A stretch of 64,000 nucleotides of DNA from Synanceia verrucosa. Lineage: Eukaryota; Chordata; Actinopteri; Perciformes; Synanceiidae. The stretch is taken from contig CM056550.1 of assembly GCA_029721515.1 (NCBI GenBank), positions 25,804,619 to 25,868,618 of the forward strand. Direction: 5' to 3'. Each line of letters starts with the position of its first letter. Position 1 is the stretch's first letter. Position numbers and translations under genes: made by a program. A model generated the notes under the pieces. The model did not search any database. It was given only the letters and a program-made list of their open reading frames with translations, and was not told the DNA's origin. Shown in pieces: positions 10,419 through 23,000 of the stretch.

Positions 10419-12377
10419 ATGGTGCTTTACAAAGGGCCACGGCTGTTGGACATTGCAAAAACCCCTGAGCACCTTCAGTTCAACAAATATGTCCTGACGG
10501 GTTACCGGCCAGTGTCCACGGCTCAGGAGTGCCTCAAGAGCCTTTTCTACATGCACAATGAACTGGGGAACATTTACACCCATGGTAAGTCCAGATACTT
10601 TCAATTAAACTGCTGTTGTTTCTTCAGTAAGTGTCAATCCAGACAATGTTTTTATCTGCTAAATCATCACAGATGTCCACCACTCTCACTTATGGACAGA
10701 TACAAGCATACTTGACCTGGTTTAATGGGGATATGGGGCTTTAGCTGTAATCTGCTCTGGGAATCCCTGCCCTGGAAATAACCTGCTGCTAACAAGCTCT
10801 AAAGGTGTGGTTGGCTCACACATCCTGGAGATCCATGTTTTTGCATCTATTTGTGAGCAGGAATTACAATACGTTAACATATTTTAAATGTTTTTTTGTA
10901 TAAGACTTCTACATGTAAACCTGACATGAGTTGTGCAAAGATGATTAAAAATGTCAAAAATGAATTGTGAATGAGCTAAAAGTGGCACAGCCTTGAACTT
11001 CCAAATGCATCTTCCTCACCCTGCATTCTGTCCTTGGCTGTCCCATAAGTTCATTAAGACTAACACTCTTACTAAGGGGAAGTGAAGGGCATTAGCTTCA
11101 GTGTTGCTTATGTTTCTCTACAGACACCAGCCAAATCTAACACATTGTTCCTGGTATGAAACAATCAGAGGAACTCTTATATTTCTCATTGCTCTGCATC
11201 AGGTGATATTTAATTACACCAGTTCACTATAAACAGATATTATTAACCTAGTCTACTACACAAAGTCCACCTTTCAAACCCTAATTAAAGCTTTTGGACC
11301 TAGCAAAGAAATAATAGTCTGATATACAGTAACAATATACTAACTACTTAACATTTATGTATGTTTCAAACATATTTCTTCTTCTTTCCCCTTTCAACTA
11401 TTCATTTTCTGGTCACTTCAGGGGTCCCTTTCTTCCTTTTCTTGGTGCTGCTGCCCTTCAGTATCCCCTGGATGGAGGTGGACAGTGTCTGGATCTGTGT
11501 GGTCCACTACCTGGCCTGCCTCTGTCCCACCATGGGCTCTGTGGTCTACCATGTGTTCATGAACCATGTAGGAGGAGAGCATGTGTACGACACCCTGCTG
11601 TCCCTGGACATGTTCGGGGTCTGTCTAGTCAACACCCTGGGTAGGTCGTGATGCTTAATGGTTCTGGGGTCTCTCTGAATTCTGCAATAATGCAACATTT
11701 TTAGTCTAATCACCGCTAATAAGAGCTGTTTTTCAAGTTTTCATCTAGAGATTCTGCTAGTTTTGTCCAAGTGGTCTTGTGTTTTAGCCTTCCTTCTCAG
11801 ATAATGTGCTCATGGAGTCTTAGCAACAGTCCTCATCTGACTCCAGTCTAAACTCATGTCTCCACCTTCTACAACAACTAAATCAATAACGTCTGCCCTA
11901 ATTTTATTGCCATTCATGTGTGTACCTTCCCTCTTGTCAACAGGTGCACTTCCCATCATCCACATCACTCTTCTTTGCTATCCAGGCATGCGACACGCTG
12001 CTTTGCTGGCCTACATCCTCCTGTCAGTGTACGGCATCTATTGCGCCACCACGGCCCGCACTAACATCCTGCGCCTGCAGGCTTTCGTCTGGCAGGCCCT
12101 GTTCCGCTTCAGCCTCTTCCTGTTCCGGGTGTTTGGCAGCGGGGTGGGAAGCCCAAACTCCCTGCGCCTCTTTGTTATCATGGACTCTCTGGCTGTGCTG
12201 GGCGGGCTGGTCAACATCATCCAGATACCCGAGCGCTTCGTCCCTGGCCTGTTTGACAACTGGGGCAACAGCCACCAGATAATGCATGTCATGGTTATTT
12301 GCTCTATTATCTACTTGCACTGGGGAACCTTGGAGGATTTAGCCTGGATTAAGACCTTCCAGTGTCCGACTGAGTGA
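10419..12377 (+). CDS. paqr4: Progestin and adipoQ receptor family member 4
   Basis: Seven-helix membrane protein of the PAQR/hemolysin-III superfamily; PAQR4 is reported as Golgi-associated and linked to ceramide metabolism. Exons 10419-10584, 11422-11640 and 11944-12377 give 272 aa (human about 273). The ATG at 10419 gives MVLYKGPRLLD; the GTG just before it is not needed. Family hallmarks: HNELGNIYTHG at residues about 47-57, YHVFMNHVGGEHVYDTLLSLD with its His and Asp after helix 2, and the C-terminal HQIMHVMVICSIIYLHW, supplying the other His residues of the presumed metal site. The third exon is GC-richer than its surroundings, giving long antisense open frames that are only shadows. Close similarity to vertebrate PAQR4 at the N-terminus makes the paralogue call firm. 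Confidence 0.93.
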
Positions 12378-12722
12378 TGCAAAGTATAAAATGTGCACAC
12401 ATGTACTCAAGGCTGTGCTGATAGAAATGGGATTTTAGGATTCAAAGAGGCAGGATGAGTAAAGTATGAAGAGGCAAGCTGTTTCAAAATGCACTTTAGT
12501 CTTAGCTGCTGAAAGTCTTCGTAAGGGAAGTTTGCAATTTGACATTTTGCCAGGGCAGAATAAGAGGAACTTACAGTGTTGTAACTGTGGAACTCAAATA
12601 ACAATATAACAAATTAAAAATCCTGAGCATACTTGATTTTTAGTTTGTTGAAACACAGTAGCTTTGGGTTGTACTGCCTTTAACCAAAAGTAGTTTTTAA
12701 ATGGAAAATGAGATATGTATTA

Positions 12723-12728
12723 AATAAA
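12723..12728 (+). terminator. Polyadenylation signal of paqr4
   Basis: AATAAA 346 bases after the paqr4 stop. paqr4 and pelo converge here; the 12729-13093 spacer shows no coding potential. Confidence 0.5.
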
Positions 12729-13093
12729 TTCTATATTTTTTACATCTTGCTCCAACATGTGTCATTTTTCCATGATGAGAATGACTCCTGTGACAAAATG
12801 AAATAACGCAAGTGGTTGAATGCTTCTGTAGTTTAATTGCAAGAGAGCGGTATTGTATATACACTGTTTTTTTTCTATTGCTAAATATCTATCAACATTT
12901 AATTTTCATTTGGACTTGACAAAAAATATTGCTTTTCATTCACCTTTCAAACACCTTCAAACCAAAAGCATCAAAGCACCAAAATGGCATAAAATTATTT
13001 GAAATTATGGCCTCTTTAAGAAAACAGGAGTGCAGATTAGACCTGAAAGAGGCATAGATATTGCAGAGGTGGAACACAGTATGACACTGCGGT

Positions 13094-13099
13094 TTTATT
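13094..13099 (-). terminator. Polyadenylation signal of pelo
   Basis: TTTATT on the plus strand (AATAAA on minus), 109 bases beyond the pelo stop codon at 13208. Confidence 0.5.
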
Positions 13100-13207
13100 T
13101 TTTCACAACATGCTTAGTCAATGCATTCTTGTGTGATCTGCACAGGACACAGAACAACCTTCCTCTGCTATTCTGATAGTAAGAGCGCTCTGCTCCATCT
13201 TTGCGGA

Positions 13208-16200
13208 TCAGTCTTCGTCTGAGCTGCTGTCGTCCTCAGCCTCTGATAGGTCGGCAATAGGAAAACGCAAGATGGCAGCCACTCCACTCAGTTGGGTCAG
13301 TTCTGAGGAGGATAAACCAAAAGGTAACAGCACACAGCCAGAACTTAAGACTGGTTTCACTTTAAAGTAGAAGAGTGCAAAAAGTGCAATCGTAGCCAAG
13401 CAGCTGGAAGTCATTGATAAAGAGAAAAGGCTGATGTGTGGCGAGACAGACTATCAACCCAGTGTGCTGACATGACTCCAGCAAAGTCCTCTAACAGTCA
13501 CAACTATCAAACAGTTACAGTGCAGACCTGATGACCTGTATTATGTAACAAACTCTTTTAAAAAGGGACACTGCTTTTCACCACTAGGCGCTCCATGGAG
13601 CAATGTTTTTGTCTGCATCATGCATGCAATATAGATTGTCTACCTGACCAACAGTTGGTGGCAGTAAAGCACTAAGAAGAATATCAAAGTGCTGATCAAG
13701 GCAGTAAAGAAGAGGACAGCATGCCAGCAAACAGACATGAAACAATGAAGGTTTGGAAGTCTTTTTGACAATCTGCCCTGTAAATGTGTGCTGCGGAAAG
13801 AAGCATATTCATGAAAGGAGACCCCACAGGCCCTTTCAAAATTATGCACATTATGCTTGAATCATGACTTTGTCAAGTAAACACTTCAGATGTTTGTAAA
13901 AACAATTTTGAGTGTCTTTTAATATGGAATAAATCTGAAAGATTCTATAACTTACGTTCACCAGACACGTGAAGGCTTGAAAATATTCTGCATGAAAAAG
14001 AGAGAAGATTCATCAGCTGGATGCGTGGTAAAGGCTACTCTGCCAGTGCTTAATGAATTTTAATGTTGTCAGCCTTTTTAAAGATAACTGGTACCTGACA
14101 TTGCCGCCATTGTCTCTCACATTGTCCACCAACCGAACGTAACGACTCCTCGTGGGGACATCCTGGTGTCTGCACATGATTGATGAAGAAAACGTGGTGT
14201 TACAAAGGCCACACTTTATTGATATGTTTGAGGCCAATTACATCGCAGGAAAAGGTGAAAGAATGTGTTAACAGAATAATAAGAATTTATTTCAACAGCA
14301 AACTAGGTCAAAGCAACTCTCCTGTAGACAATCATAAACAGTGAGTTTAAAATAATAAAAAAATGTCTCAGTTTGTACCTGAACAGCTTATCGCTTATCA
14401 ACAAGGTGTCGATGGCAAGTGCGTCAGCAGCTTTCTCCACATGAGCGAGTCTGTGAGGATGTAAAGATACAAAGGTTGTTAATTATCAGTGTGAGTGAAC
14501 AAGGCCTCTGTGGGTCACTTCCTGTCATCGCTCACCCATAGAAGGCTCTGTCAGGCTCATGCTGCAGCATCTTATAGAAATCTTCCAGGGCTTTCACCTC
14601 CCCTGCTGCCTGAAAGTTTAAATGTAAATACCAGCTAGTCACTTTTTCAACACGAGTGCATTTGATCAAACTGCAGGACGTATACTCGCCTTGGTATCAG
14701 AAAGCCGACTTGTCACAGTGGGATCAGAGAGGATTTCTGTAAAACAATGAGTATTTCACTCAGTTTTCAGCTTGTGGTTAGATTTGACTTTTTTCTTCTC
14801 AGGGCCCAGCAGCTCGTACCTTTGAGGGAGTACTTATGACCTGATGACGAGTGAACCAGCATGAATTTGGGTCGATTCTCCAGCAGGATCTTGTTGTCCT
14901 GTCGCACCGCCTCCCTAAAGAGGTAGGTGATGAACTGGTCCTTCACAAACCCTGGACTGGCGACCAGAATGCACTTCACCACTAGTTAAGTCAAGGAAGG
15001 GAAAACTTTTATTGTAATTAATTCAACAGAAGCAAGCTCGGGTGCCATCCACACGACAACGGAATTCTGTAAACCTGACAAACTTTAATACCGATTCTAC
15101 CTTGTGTACAGACGACTCCAGCGTAGTCGGTGACCCACAACAGTATTTTCTGACAACGGGTTCCAGAGTCAGAAGATCTGACAACGGCGTCTTGGAGTTG
15201 CAGTGTGTACCCGCCGTTGTCGCCAACGATGAAGTCACATCATCACATGACCAGAAGTAGGATCTTAAAATCCAGCGTGCATCAGTCTGTCACAACAAGT
15301 TGTTGAACAACGATGGCGGATTACAGAGTAGCATATGTGCTATAGGCACTGCTAAGTGTATTAGCATTTTTGCTTTTTTCTTCTCAGTGCTGTGTTCATG
15401 TTTGCACTCGACGTGCTTAAATAACAAGGACTTCATCCGCATGCTCATTGCATTCTTTTGTTGGTCGTTGTCGTGGGTCTCTCTGTGTTTCTTTGCATCG
15501 CCACCTATCGACGTTGCATATATATTACATCCTTGTCACTTGTTGTGACTCGTTATTGCATTGCTATGTAGACAGAAATACTTCCGGCAACGTTCTCACA
15601 AACGTTATTGTGCTGTTGTCGTGTGGATGGAGCCTCAGAGTGTGTGGCAACAACAATATCACAACAACGTCATGGAAATGTCAAACCGTGCATTGATGAG
15701 GGGCATGCAGCAAAACAACTGTGATGGGAACCACAAATTAAAAAGGGAGGTGTGTGACACAAAACAGGAACATACGTGTGTGTGTGTGAATGCATAAGTG
15801 TGTATTATGTCTAAGCAGCAGCATTACCGTCAAAATTGATGTGGCGAAGAATTGCCTGCATCACAGCCTCATAGAAACGCTCCAGAGCCTGAAAACAAAC
15901 AAAAATAGTGTTGATGGAAAATGTAGTTGACTAAAGCAATAAATTCATCAATATGTGCTAGATCACCTGCTTACAGAGCCCTAAGGATGCTGGCAGTGCT
16001 TACTATTACCACCTGTTGGCTTTATCACATTGTTAATGCAGCGGCAGCATTTCTTTGCTGATTTTACACAGCTGTACTCTTATCAATACGGTTAAATATC
16101 TGAGTCAGACAAAACACTCGACAGGTGTCCTCATCCATTATGTCCTCTTCTCTCGTATTGTGGGATGCATTTTCTCTTTTGGAGATTAGAGTAACTAGCA

Positions 16201-19169
16201 GGCGCAAATACAAACAAAGGGAACCAAAGACGTTCTGAAGCTACGTTGACTTGCTGACTCTTTCATCCCATTAGTCTATATTCTGTCGTCATATTTCAAT
16301 CATCTCTGACAGATGACCTACCTTCTCGTGCTGAGTGCAGCTCCCCCTTCTCTTGCGAGGAATAGTGAGCTCCACTTTCGCACGAAGCAGGGTCATGGCG
16401 GGCGTCACCAGCACCAGATTGGCCAGGCCCTCCTGCATTACCACAGCCGCCACATCTGCCTTCTGCGTTGCATCACATGCCTGCTCTAGAGTGTCAACAA
16501 CAAATGTGAGCTTGTGTTGTATTATATTATTGGTAACTGGAGTTGACTTATTACTAAGAAGGTGAAGAAGAACCCCGTCTATCAGTCAATTCCCTCCTGT
16601 TTCTCCCTATTCTGTTCTCATGGTGACACTCTGTCATATAAATAAATTAACAAGAGGGCTGTGAAATTTCTCAAAAAGACAACCAGCTAATATATCACGC
16701 TGTCAGTCAAGCTATGCAGTCATAATTAACTTTTAATTTATGGTTACTGGTAGAGCAAGAGCAAGTTATCATGACATTGATGTTGGAAAAAAGGTAAAAG
16801 CAAAAATATCTAAACTGTAATTCTTCTCCAGTGCATCACTGTGCACCTTTTACATGATCTCAACTCATCTGTAAGCAGTTTTTGACATTTGGACTTACTG
16901 TGTTGTTTTCAGCATATTGGCTCAGTTCACATTCACTTGTTTAACAGAAGGAGGCAAAGGTCTATGTTCTGTCAGACTGAAAACATGGAACTCTATTTGG
17001 CAGAATGCTTAAATTGTCCAAGATTGCAGTGGTTAATAACAGTATCAAAACCAAACACAGAACCCAGGAGAGCCCATGTGGGAAGTAAGCAAGAGTTATC
17101 AAAACAAGCCAAAATATCCAAATATGGAATATTTTCTACCGACTCTTCAGTGTTTAGTTTCTGCGGTTTGGTTCATTTGGTCAGTGGACAAAAATGTAAT
17201 TCACATCAAACAACAACACCAAGAATGGATGAAAAGTCTTAATCCTCTTTCAAGAAAACTGCTGGTAGTCTGTTATGAGTTAGGAATCACTCAAACATGC
17301 AGTTTATGTGTATAAAGGAATGGAGGCTGAGACTGTGTGTAGCTGAGTGTGCAGTTTGCTAAAGCCCATAAAAATCTGTCTGGTAAACATGTGATTGCTC
17401 TTTGGTCCTGGTTGATGTACAAGTGTGAAATATGGAATTTAATCAACCAAACACAAGCTGCATACTGTGAATGGACCAAACAAAACAAACAGGAAGTTCA
17501 GTCGATACTGTAAACAGTAGCATCTGCTTACCGATCCTTTCCAGCACAACACTGTCCCAGCTCTTTTTAGCCAGGGTGAACTTCCTGTTGAGCTCGAGCT
17601 CGATAGTGTGGTAAGCCCCCATCTTATGAATGAAGAAGAGAACATAATCACATCATTTCATATCAATCTAAACTCAATGAACATCTGTGACAGGACAACG
17701 GCGGCCAGGTTGCTTAGAAATCTCAGACCTTGACATACTGATTCTCCTCAAGGTTAGTGCCCTTTACTCTCAGCTGGCAGGCCTGTGAGTCAAAGTCGAT
17801 GGTCTCCACGCTTAATGTAAGGGTCGTGCGAACTCTGGAGCTGCCCACACTTCCAGTAGGTGACTCTGTCTGCACCTTCCTGTGGGAAAAGGAGAAAGGG
17901 ACTTCAGTTGTGAGCTTGTAAATGACACCAAAACACTGAGTAATATACAGACAGAGAGTAAGAAAAAAAAGATCAAGAGTGCTTTTATAAGTGTTTTTCT
18001 GTTGCAACTCTCCATTTCAGATCTGCCACTACAACGTGCATGACTGGCTGCATTGATTGTGTTGTGCTGCCATCAAATCTGATCCATGGTTTAATGAAGG
18101 TGGATGGAAGAAGAAGAAGAAGAAGAATTCCTTTATTTGATCCCTCAATGAGGAAAATTACATTTTCACTCTTTAAGTATATTTCTTTTTCAATTGCACA
18201 TTACACACAAGTTATGAAACAAACACATGCACATGCATTGGAAGAGAGGTGTCAGAGTGAGGGGGCTGCCCCTTATCCAGGCACCCCAAGCAGTTGGGGG
18301 TTCAGTGCCTTGCTCAAGCGCACCTCAGCAGTGCCCAGGAGGAGGAAGTGGCACCTCTCCAGCTACCAGTCCACTCTCCAAATTTGGTCCGACCTGGACT
18401 TGAACCGGCACCCTTCCAAATCCCAAGGGTGCCGCCCCAAACTGAGCTACTGCTTTACCTTTAAACTATGCATACAGTGACAGAATAGGAGATTTTAATC
18501 CATATTAGCCAATGGACCAATGAAGCACCGACAAATAACAAAGGTCCAGGAATTTTGATGTGCACTCAAGGGGCATCGGCCACCACTTCTATTTGAAACA
18601 AGTTAGTGGTTACCTGATGGTGGAGGCTCTCAGGCTGTCCCCCACTTGCAGCAGGTTGTAGGTGTGCCACATGTCCTCCGCCTCCTCTGGCATCAGAGTC
18701 ACCTGACTGAAGAATTGCATATAATCAAATGACCAGCTTCTGAGTTGGTGTCATTTGTGTTCATGTCTTGATTATCACAGAATTAGTCTGTGGATATACA
18801 CCTTATTGGGAGAGATGGTACAATGGATGCACAAACAGCCATGCTGCTACAGAACTCATGTATGGTGAATAAATGATAGCACAGTCGGGGTTGGTTTTGT
18901 TTACGTTCAGTCACTAAAGCGAAACCAGTGTGACATACAGGTTATGCTCACAAGGTACCTGTTTCATCCTATGTGTGTTATTACATATTAACTATAAACG
19001 GGACTATTTCCGTAACAACTTATGTAAAGCGTCTCCCAACACAATCACATTTTGACGTGTACCACGACTACAACCAGCTGCAAAGCAGCATGCTGGTTAG
19101 CTTGCTAACATTAGCCAGTCTAACTCACCCGGCATTATCTTTTTCAATGTCCTTATGGAGCAGCTTCAT
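13208..19169 (-). CDS. pelo: Pelota ribosome-rescue factor (Dom34 homologue)
   Basis: Pelota, an eRF1-like protein, works with HBS1L to rescue stalled ribosomes in no-go and non-stop decay. Thirteen exons on the minus strand, in transcript order: 19129-19169, 18614-18706, 17729-17879, 17532-17622, 16322-16485, 15828-15888, 14820-14981, 14690-14736, 14536-14609, 14379-14450, 14095-14169, 13956-13987, 13208-13302. They sum to 1158 nt, exactly the 385 aa of vertebrate Pelota. Recognisable pieces: MKLLHKDIEKDNAGQVTL start, EEAEDMWHTYNLLQVGD, VETIDFDSQACQLRVKGTN, MGAYHTIELELNRKFTL, central-domain VASPGFVKDQF and LVHSSSGHKYSLK, FRHQDVPTRSRYVRLVD, and an acidic Ser/Asp/Glu C-terminus. No GGQ motif, as expected. 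The intron after 14690 uses a GC donor. Divergent from the PP1 gene. Confidence 0.96.
15045..15630. mobile_element. Candidate non-autonomous DNA element in a pelo intron
   Basis: A perfect 16-bp inverted repeat, CCATCCACACGACAAC at 15045-15060 and its reverse complement at 15615-15630, flanks about 585 bases rich in variants of GACAACGG (for example two copies of CTGACAACGG near 15151 and 15179). The short frame at 15042-15260 has no recognisable protein. The interior resembles a teleost repeat I recall. Ends and target duplication are not established. Confidence 0.4.
18106..18480. repeat. Teleost interspersed repeat in a pelo intron
   Basis: Begins near a short GAA repeat and contains GGGGGTTCAGTGCCTTGCTC, CACCTCAGCAGTGCCCAGGA and CTCCAGCTACCAGTCCAC, phrases I recognise from a dispersed repeat in many fish genomes. 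Not coding, despite a 146-codon open frame across it. Confidence 0.6.
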
Positions 19170-20039
19170 GGTCGGATGATTGTATGATGTAAAATAGCTT
19201 ATTATTTGCGTATAACGGATAGGGAAATGTTAATCCGAATTAGAGTCATGTTTATCCAACAGTCAATTAGCAGAGTAGCTAAACCATGTCTCAACTTCAG
19301 AATGAATCACTCGGTGCGGGTTGCCAGTCGCTGGTCATTGCGTCATGCCAAAATACGTCGTCAGTTCTTTCCAGCTTGGTCACTTCCGTGGGTGTCGCTT
19401 ACTGCGCAACAAATGGAGAGCGATACAAACACGAATTACTGCGTAAACGTGGACAAATACGTTTTATTCACATCGTTTGACTCAATTCAAGCATAACAAT
19501 ACGTGAGATATGCCTAACGAATGGTTGTCCTTTTTTACATTGTGGGTTGAGATACGTAAACGCTTACCGACGTTGGAATCAACCAATCAATGAGAAGAGT
19601 GGCGCACACTAACCCCGCCCACTAGTTAAACTGACCAATGAGGGCACAGGAATAGTCAGCCTTTTCCGTTCAGCCTCCCTTTGAGCTAACGCTCACCTAG
19701 CTTTTTTTTGTCGATGGCATGGTGCTAGTAGCTACTGCAGAACTATCGTTTCTCACGGGAAATTTCAAATTCTTAAAGTTAATTCGGTTATCAAATGGAA
19801 AATAGTTGACTAATGCAGATTTCTGAAGTACATGACAGCCATCATATCTTTAACAATTCAGCACCAAGCCTCACGTTTTGAGGTTGCCAATTCTGCCCCA
19901 AGGTTAGCTAGCTAGCAGGCTAACGATAGCCGATTAACGCTAAACTAGTTGCACTAAAGGTAACTCTGTAGCCAGTTAACAGTTAGTAAGTCTTTAATTC
20001 GTGGGAGTAATTAGAAAGCGACTGCGATAGAGTAATAGC
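19170..20039. promoter_or_regulatory. Divergent promoter region of pelo and the PP1 gene
   Basis: 870 bases separate the two start codons, which point away from each other. It holds two CCAAT boxes (19583-19587 and 19635-19639), a GC box CCCCGCCC at 19613-19620, and more CpG than the flanks, but no TATA box: typical of a housekeeping bidirectional promoter. The 19740-20039 part is likely the PP1 5' UTR or first-exon region. Confidence 0.6.
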
Positions 20040-23000
20040 ATGGCCGAAGCCGATAAGCTGAACATCGATTCCATTATACAACGTCTGCTGGAAGGTAAGA
20101 CTGTATTTTCGCTTGATATTTATTCACTGAGGTAGCCATTTTAGCTAGCAGAAGCTAGACAACGGTAGCCACCTATGCTATGTTAGCCAGAGTTCATCTC
20201 TTGCTGTTGACCGCCACTTACGTTTGGTCAGTAGCATCCTTCCCGCAGCGAATTAACCGTTTGTTGTTCCCGCTTGCTAGCATGCAATACCCATTATACA
20301 TTTTCTGTGTATGTTTTGCCCCACCCGTATAGTACCCATGCATTGAATTGTGCGAGTCGTTGTCGTTGACCTGGAATCATCAAATAATGAAAATTGTGTT
20401 TTGTGAGCTATTCACGTCGCTTCTTTTTGCAATCCGTCGTCCGTGACGTTACCGTACACATCCTTGGATGAATATAAATGTTTTTTTTCTGCAGTAAGGT
20501 CAACATTGAAGTAAACCTCCAACAGGATTTGGAGTTCATTTAAAACGTATTAACATTCGCTGCATGTCACTGGGAGGCATTTTCGTGGTCCTGAAGTATT
20601 TTTCTGAAACGAGTCACATTTGTAGGGCTATTTATTGGCTCAGATGTAATTTAGAAAATGTTCCATATCAAAGTAATCACACCCTTGTTGGTATCAAAGA
20701 GTCAAGCATCGTTTAAATATGCATACATATGGGATATCTCCCGATTTGCCTCTTACAAATCTGTTTTTTATTTTTTAAACTCCTTTGGCTGAACTTAAGG
20801 GCGCATTATAATACTCAATTAACAAATGCTGATGAAAAAACTTGTAGTTGTAGATGGATACGCTCAAATTTCCATGGTGAAAATCTGCTATTTCCAGTAT
20901 CACCTCTGCTTTAGTATCTTTAAATCTTAACAACATTTTTTATATATATAATATGATTGTGGAATTAAGAGGTAGTAGTTTGTCAACTGTCCATGGCTAA
21001 TTTTATTTCGAACATGAGTTCTGTTTGTTTTCTCTTTTTTACTAATGCAAAACACTTCACTGTTTTAACAAAATACAATTACAACTGTGACTTTTGTTTT
21101 GCACATTATTTAACAAGGAATGGTATGGTTGGTATGGTTTTTATGTTACCATGGGGATAAAGCACCACAATCAATGCGGTATGGCAGTTTACCGCTGTAC
21201 CCCAGCGATCGCCGCAACCCTTGAAATTGAACTCCGACTGTATGTGCAATGCTTCTGTCTTTCATGCCTGTATATTGTGTGTGTGTATATATTAATTTAA
21301 TCATGAAAAGTACTGAAACCCTGAAATAACTAATAATAATATGAAAACAAAACAACCCCAGCCCCTTTTTTTTAAAAAAATATTTTAATATATAGTGGTG
21401 ATGATGGTAATGAGCTCAACACTGTGGTCGGCATCACATGACCGTGGTATTGCGGTGATGCATTTATCCTCCCAGCCCTAGTGGCTATAAACTGTTATGT
21501 TTACAGTCTTTTGTTTCGTGTGTGTGTTAATCACTCTCCCTTTTCCCTCACAGTGAAAGGCTCCAGACCTGGCAAAAATGTTCAGCTGACAGAGAATGAA
21601 ATCCGTGGTCTCTGCCTCAAATCCCGGGAGATCTTCCTCAGCCAGCCAATCCTGCTCGAACTTGAGGCGCCCCTCAAGATTTGTGGTGAGGCTTAGTTGT
21701 GTTCTTTAGAGTCGGGGAATTCTCAAGTGTGGTCACATAGCATTTAGAAACACTCCTACATGGCTGTTTATATGTCTATAGTTTATAGTGCTGGATTTTT
21801 ATGAGACAGCCTACATTCCTCTATATAGTGCATGGCTGTGACCTTGCCACATAAATACAGAACTAGAGGGATGAGCTGATAAAATTGGCTTGCCTGTGCA
21901 GTGCTGTTTTGCTCTTCAACTCTCCCTGGACATGCCCTCCTGTGTCATATTGCTGATGGCACTTAATAAGAATGCTAATTTAAAGGAACAATCTACAAAT
22001 TTCAACAACTTGCCAGGTTAGCAGTGTGATGAGAGTCACTAGCATTCTTACAAAAAATGCAAGTTTGCACATCCAGTTAATTTGTCTCATCATCACAAAA
22101 AGAACAAATTAAGCAACATCTGAATAACTGGGTGTTAATTTAAAGTAACACATGGCCAATCATGGTATGAAGTGTTGTTGCTAATTTGCTTGGAGCCAAC
22201 AGTTGTTGTATTGTGTTTTGCAGATTTTAAGTCACTTTTTTTGTAGTTTGGCTGGTCTTGCGATTTATATTCAGCTGCGACTTATATACATGTAAAATAT
22301 ATAATTTCACATGATCTTAAATTGTATTTCACACAGACTGACATGAGCAAGGAGTAAACATTACCTACAGCCGCGAGAGGACATTCAGTGCTTGTGACAC
22401 CTACCGGTATCTGCTAATCCTGTACCACTGAAAATTAATTTAAACATTAACTTAAAGACAACTGAGAAAGACTGAACTCTAGGGCTGGATTTTAAAGAAA
22501 AAATCCATTGAATCGATTTTAGTCGCTCTCCATTTAAATGGTTGATAATCGATTCATAAAATCAAAAGAGTTTAACTTTTTACGTTAAATGTGACACCGA
22601 TCTGCCGATTCGTTGCATTTTCACTTTAAACTACAGCACGGCTGTGTGCTCTGCTGTGAAAGCACTGAGTGGAGTGAACATTCTGTCTTCCACTCTGCTC
22701 ACAGTCCGCCCCAGTATGAACTGACCTTAATACCGTACACCTATTCAGCCTGTTGTTCTTTATTCTATTGTTACTTAACTTTCAAGATGAAATGTGTGTT
22801 CTTTGTCTCATATTTTGTAAAATAAATATCCCCAAAAATGTAACTTATACTCTGTAGCGACTTATAGTCCGAAAAATACGGTACCTTTATCCAAGCCCCA
22901 GACCTTTTGTTGTAAGCATATACACACACGCACACACACACAGCATGGTAATCACACTTATGGCTGGAATTGTTATTTACACTCCAATACTGCTTCTGTC

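Noticed and set aside
12024..12320. Antisense open frames of 98 and 84 codons over paqr4
   Set aside because: Shadows of the GC-rich paqr4 exon 3; no start context or family similarity.
18040..18480. 146-codon frame in a pelo intron
   Set aside because: Falls on a dispersed fish repeat and has no protein similarity I recognise.
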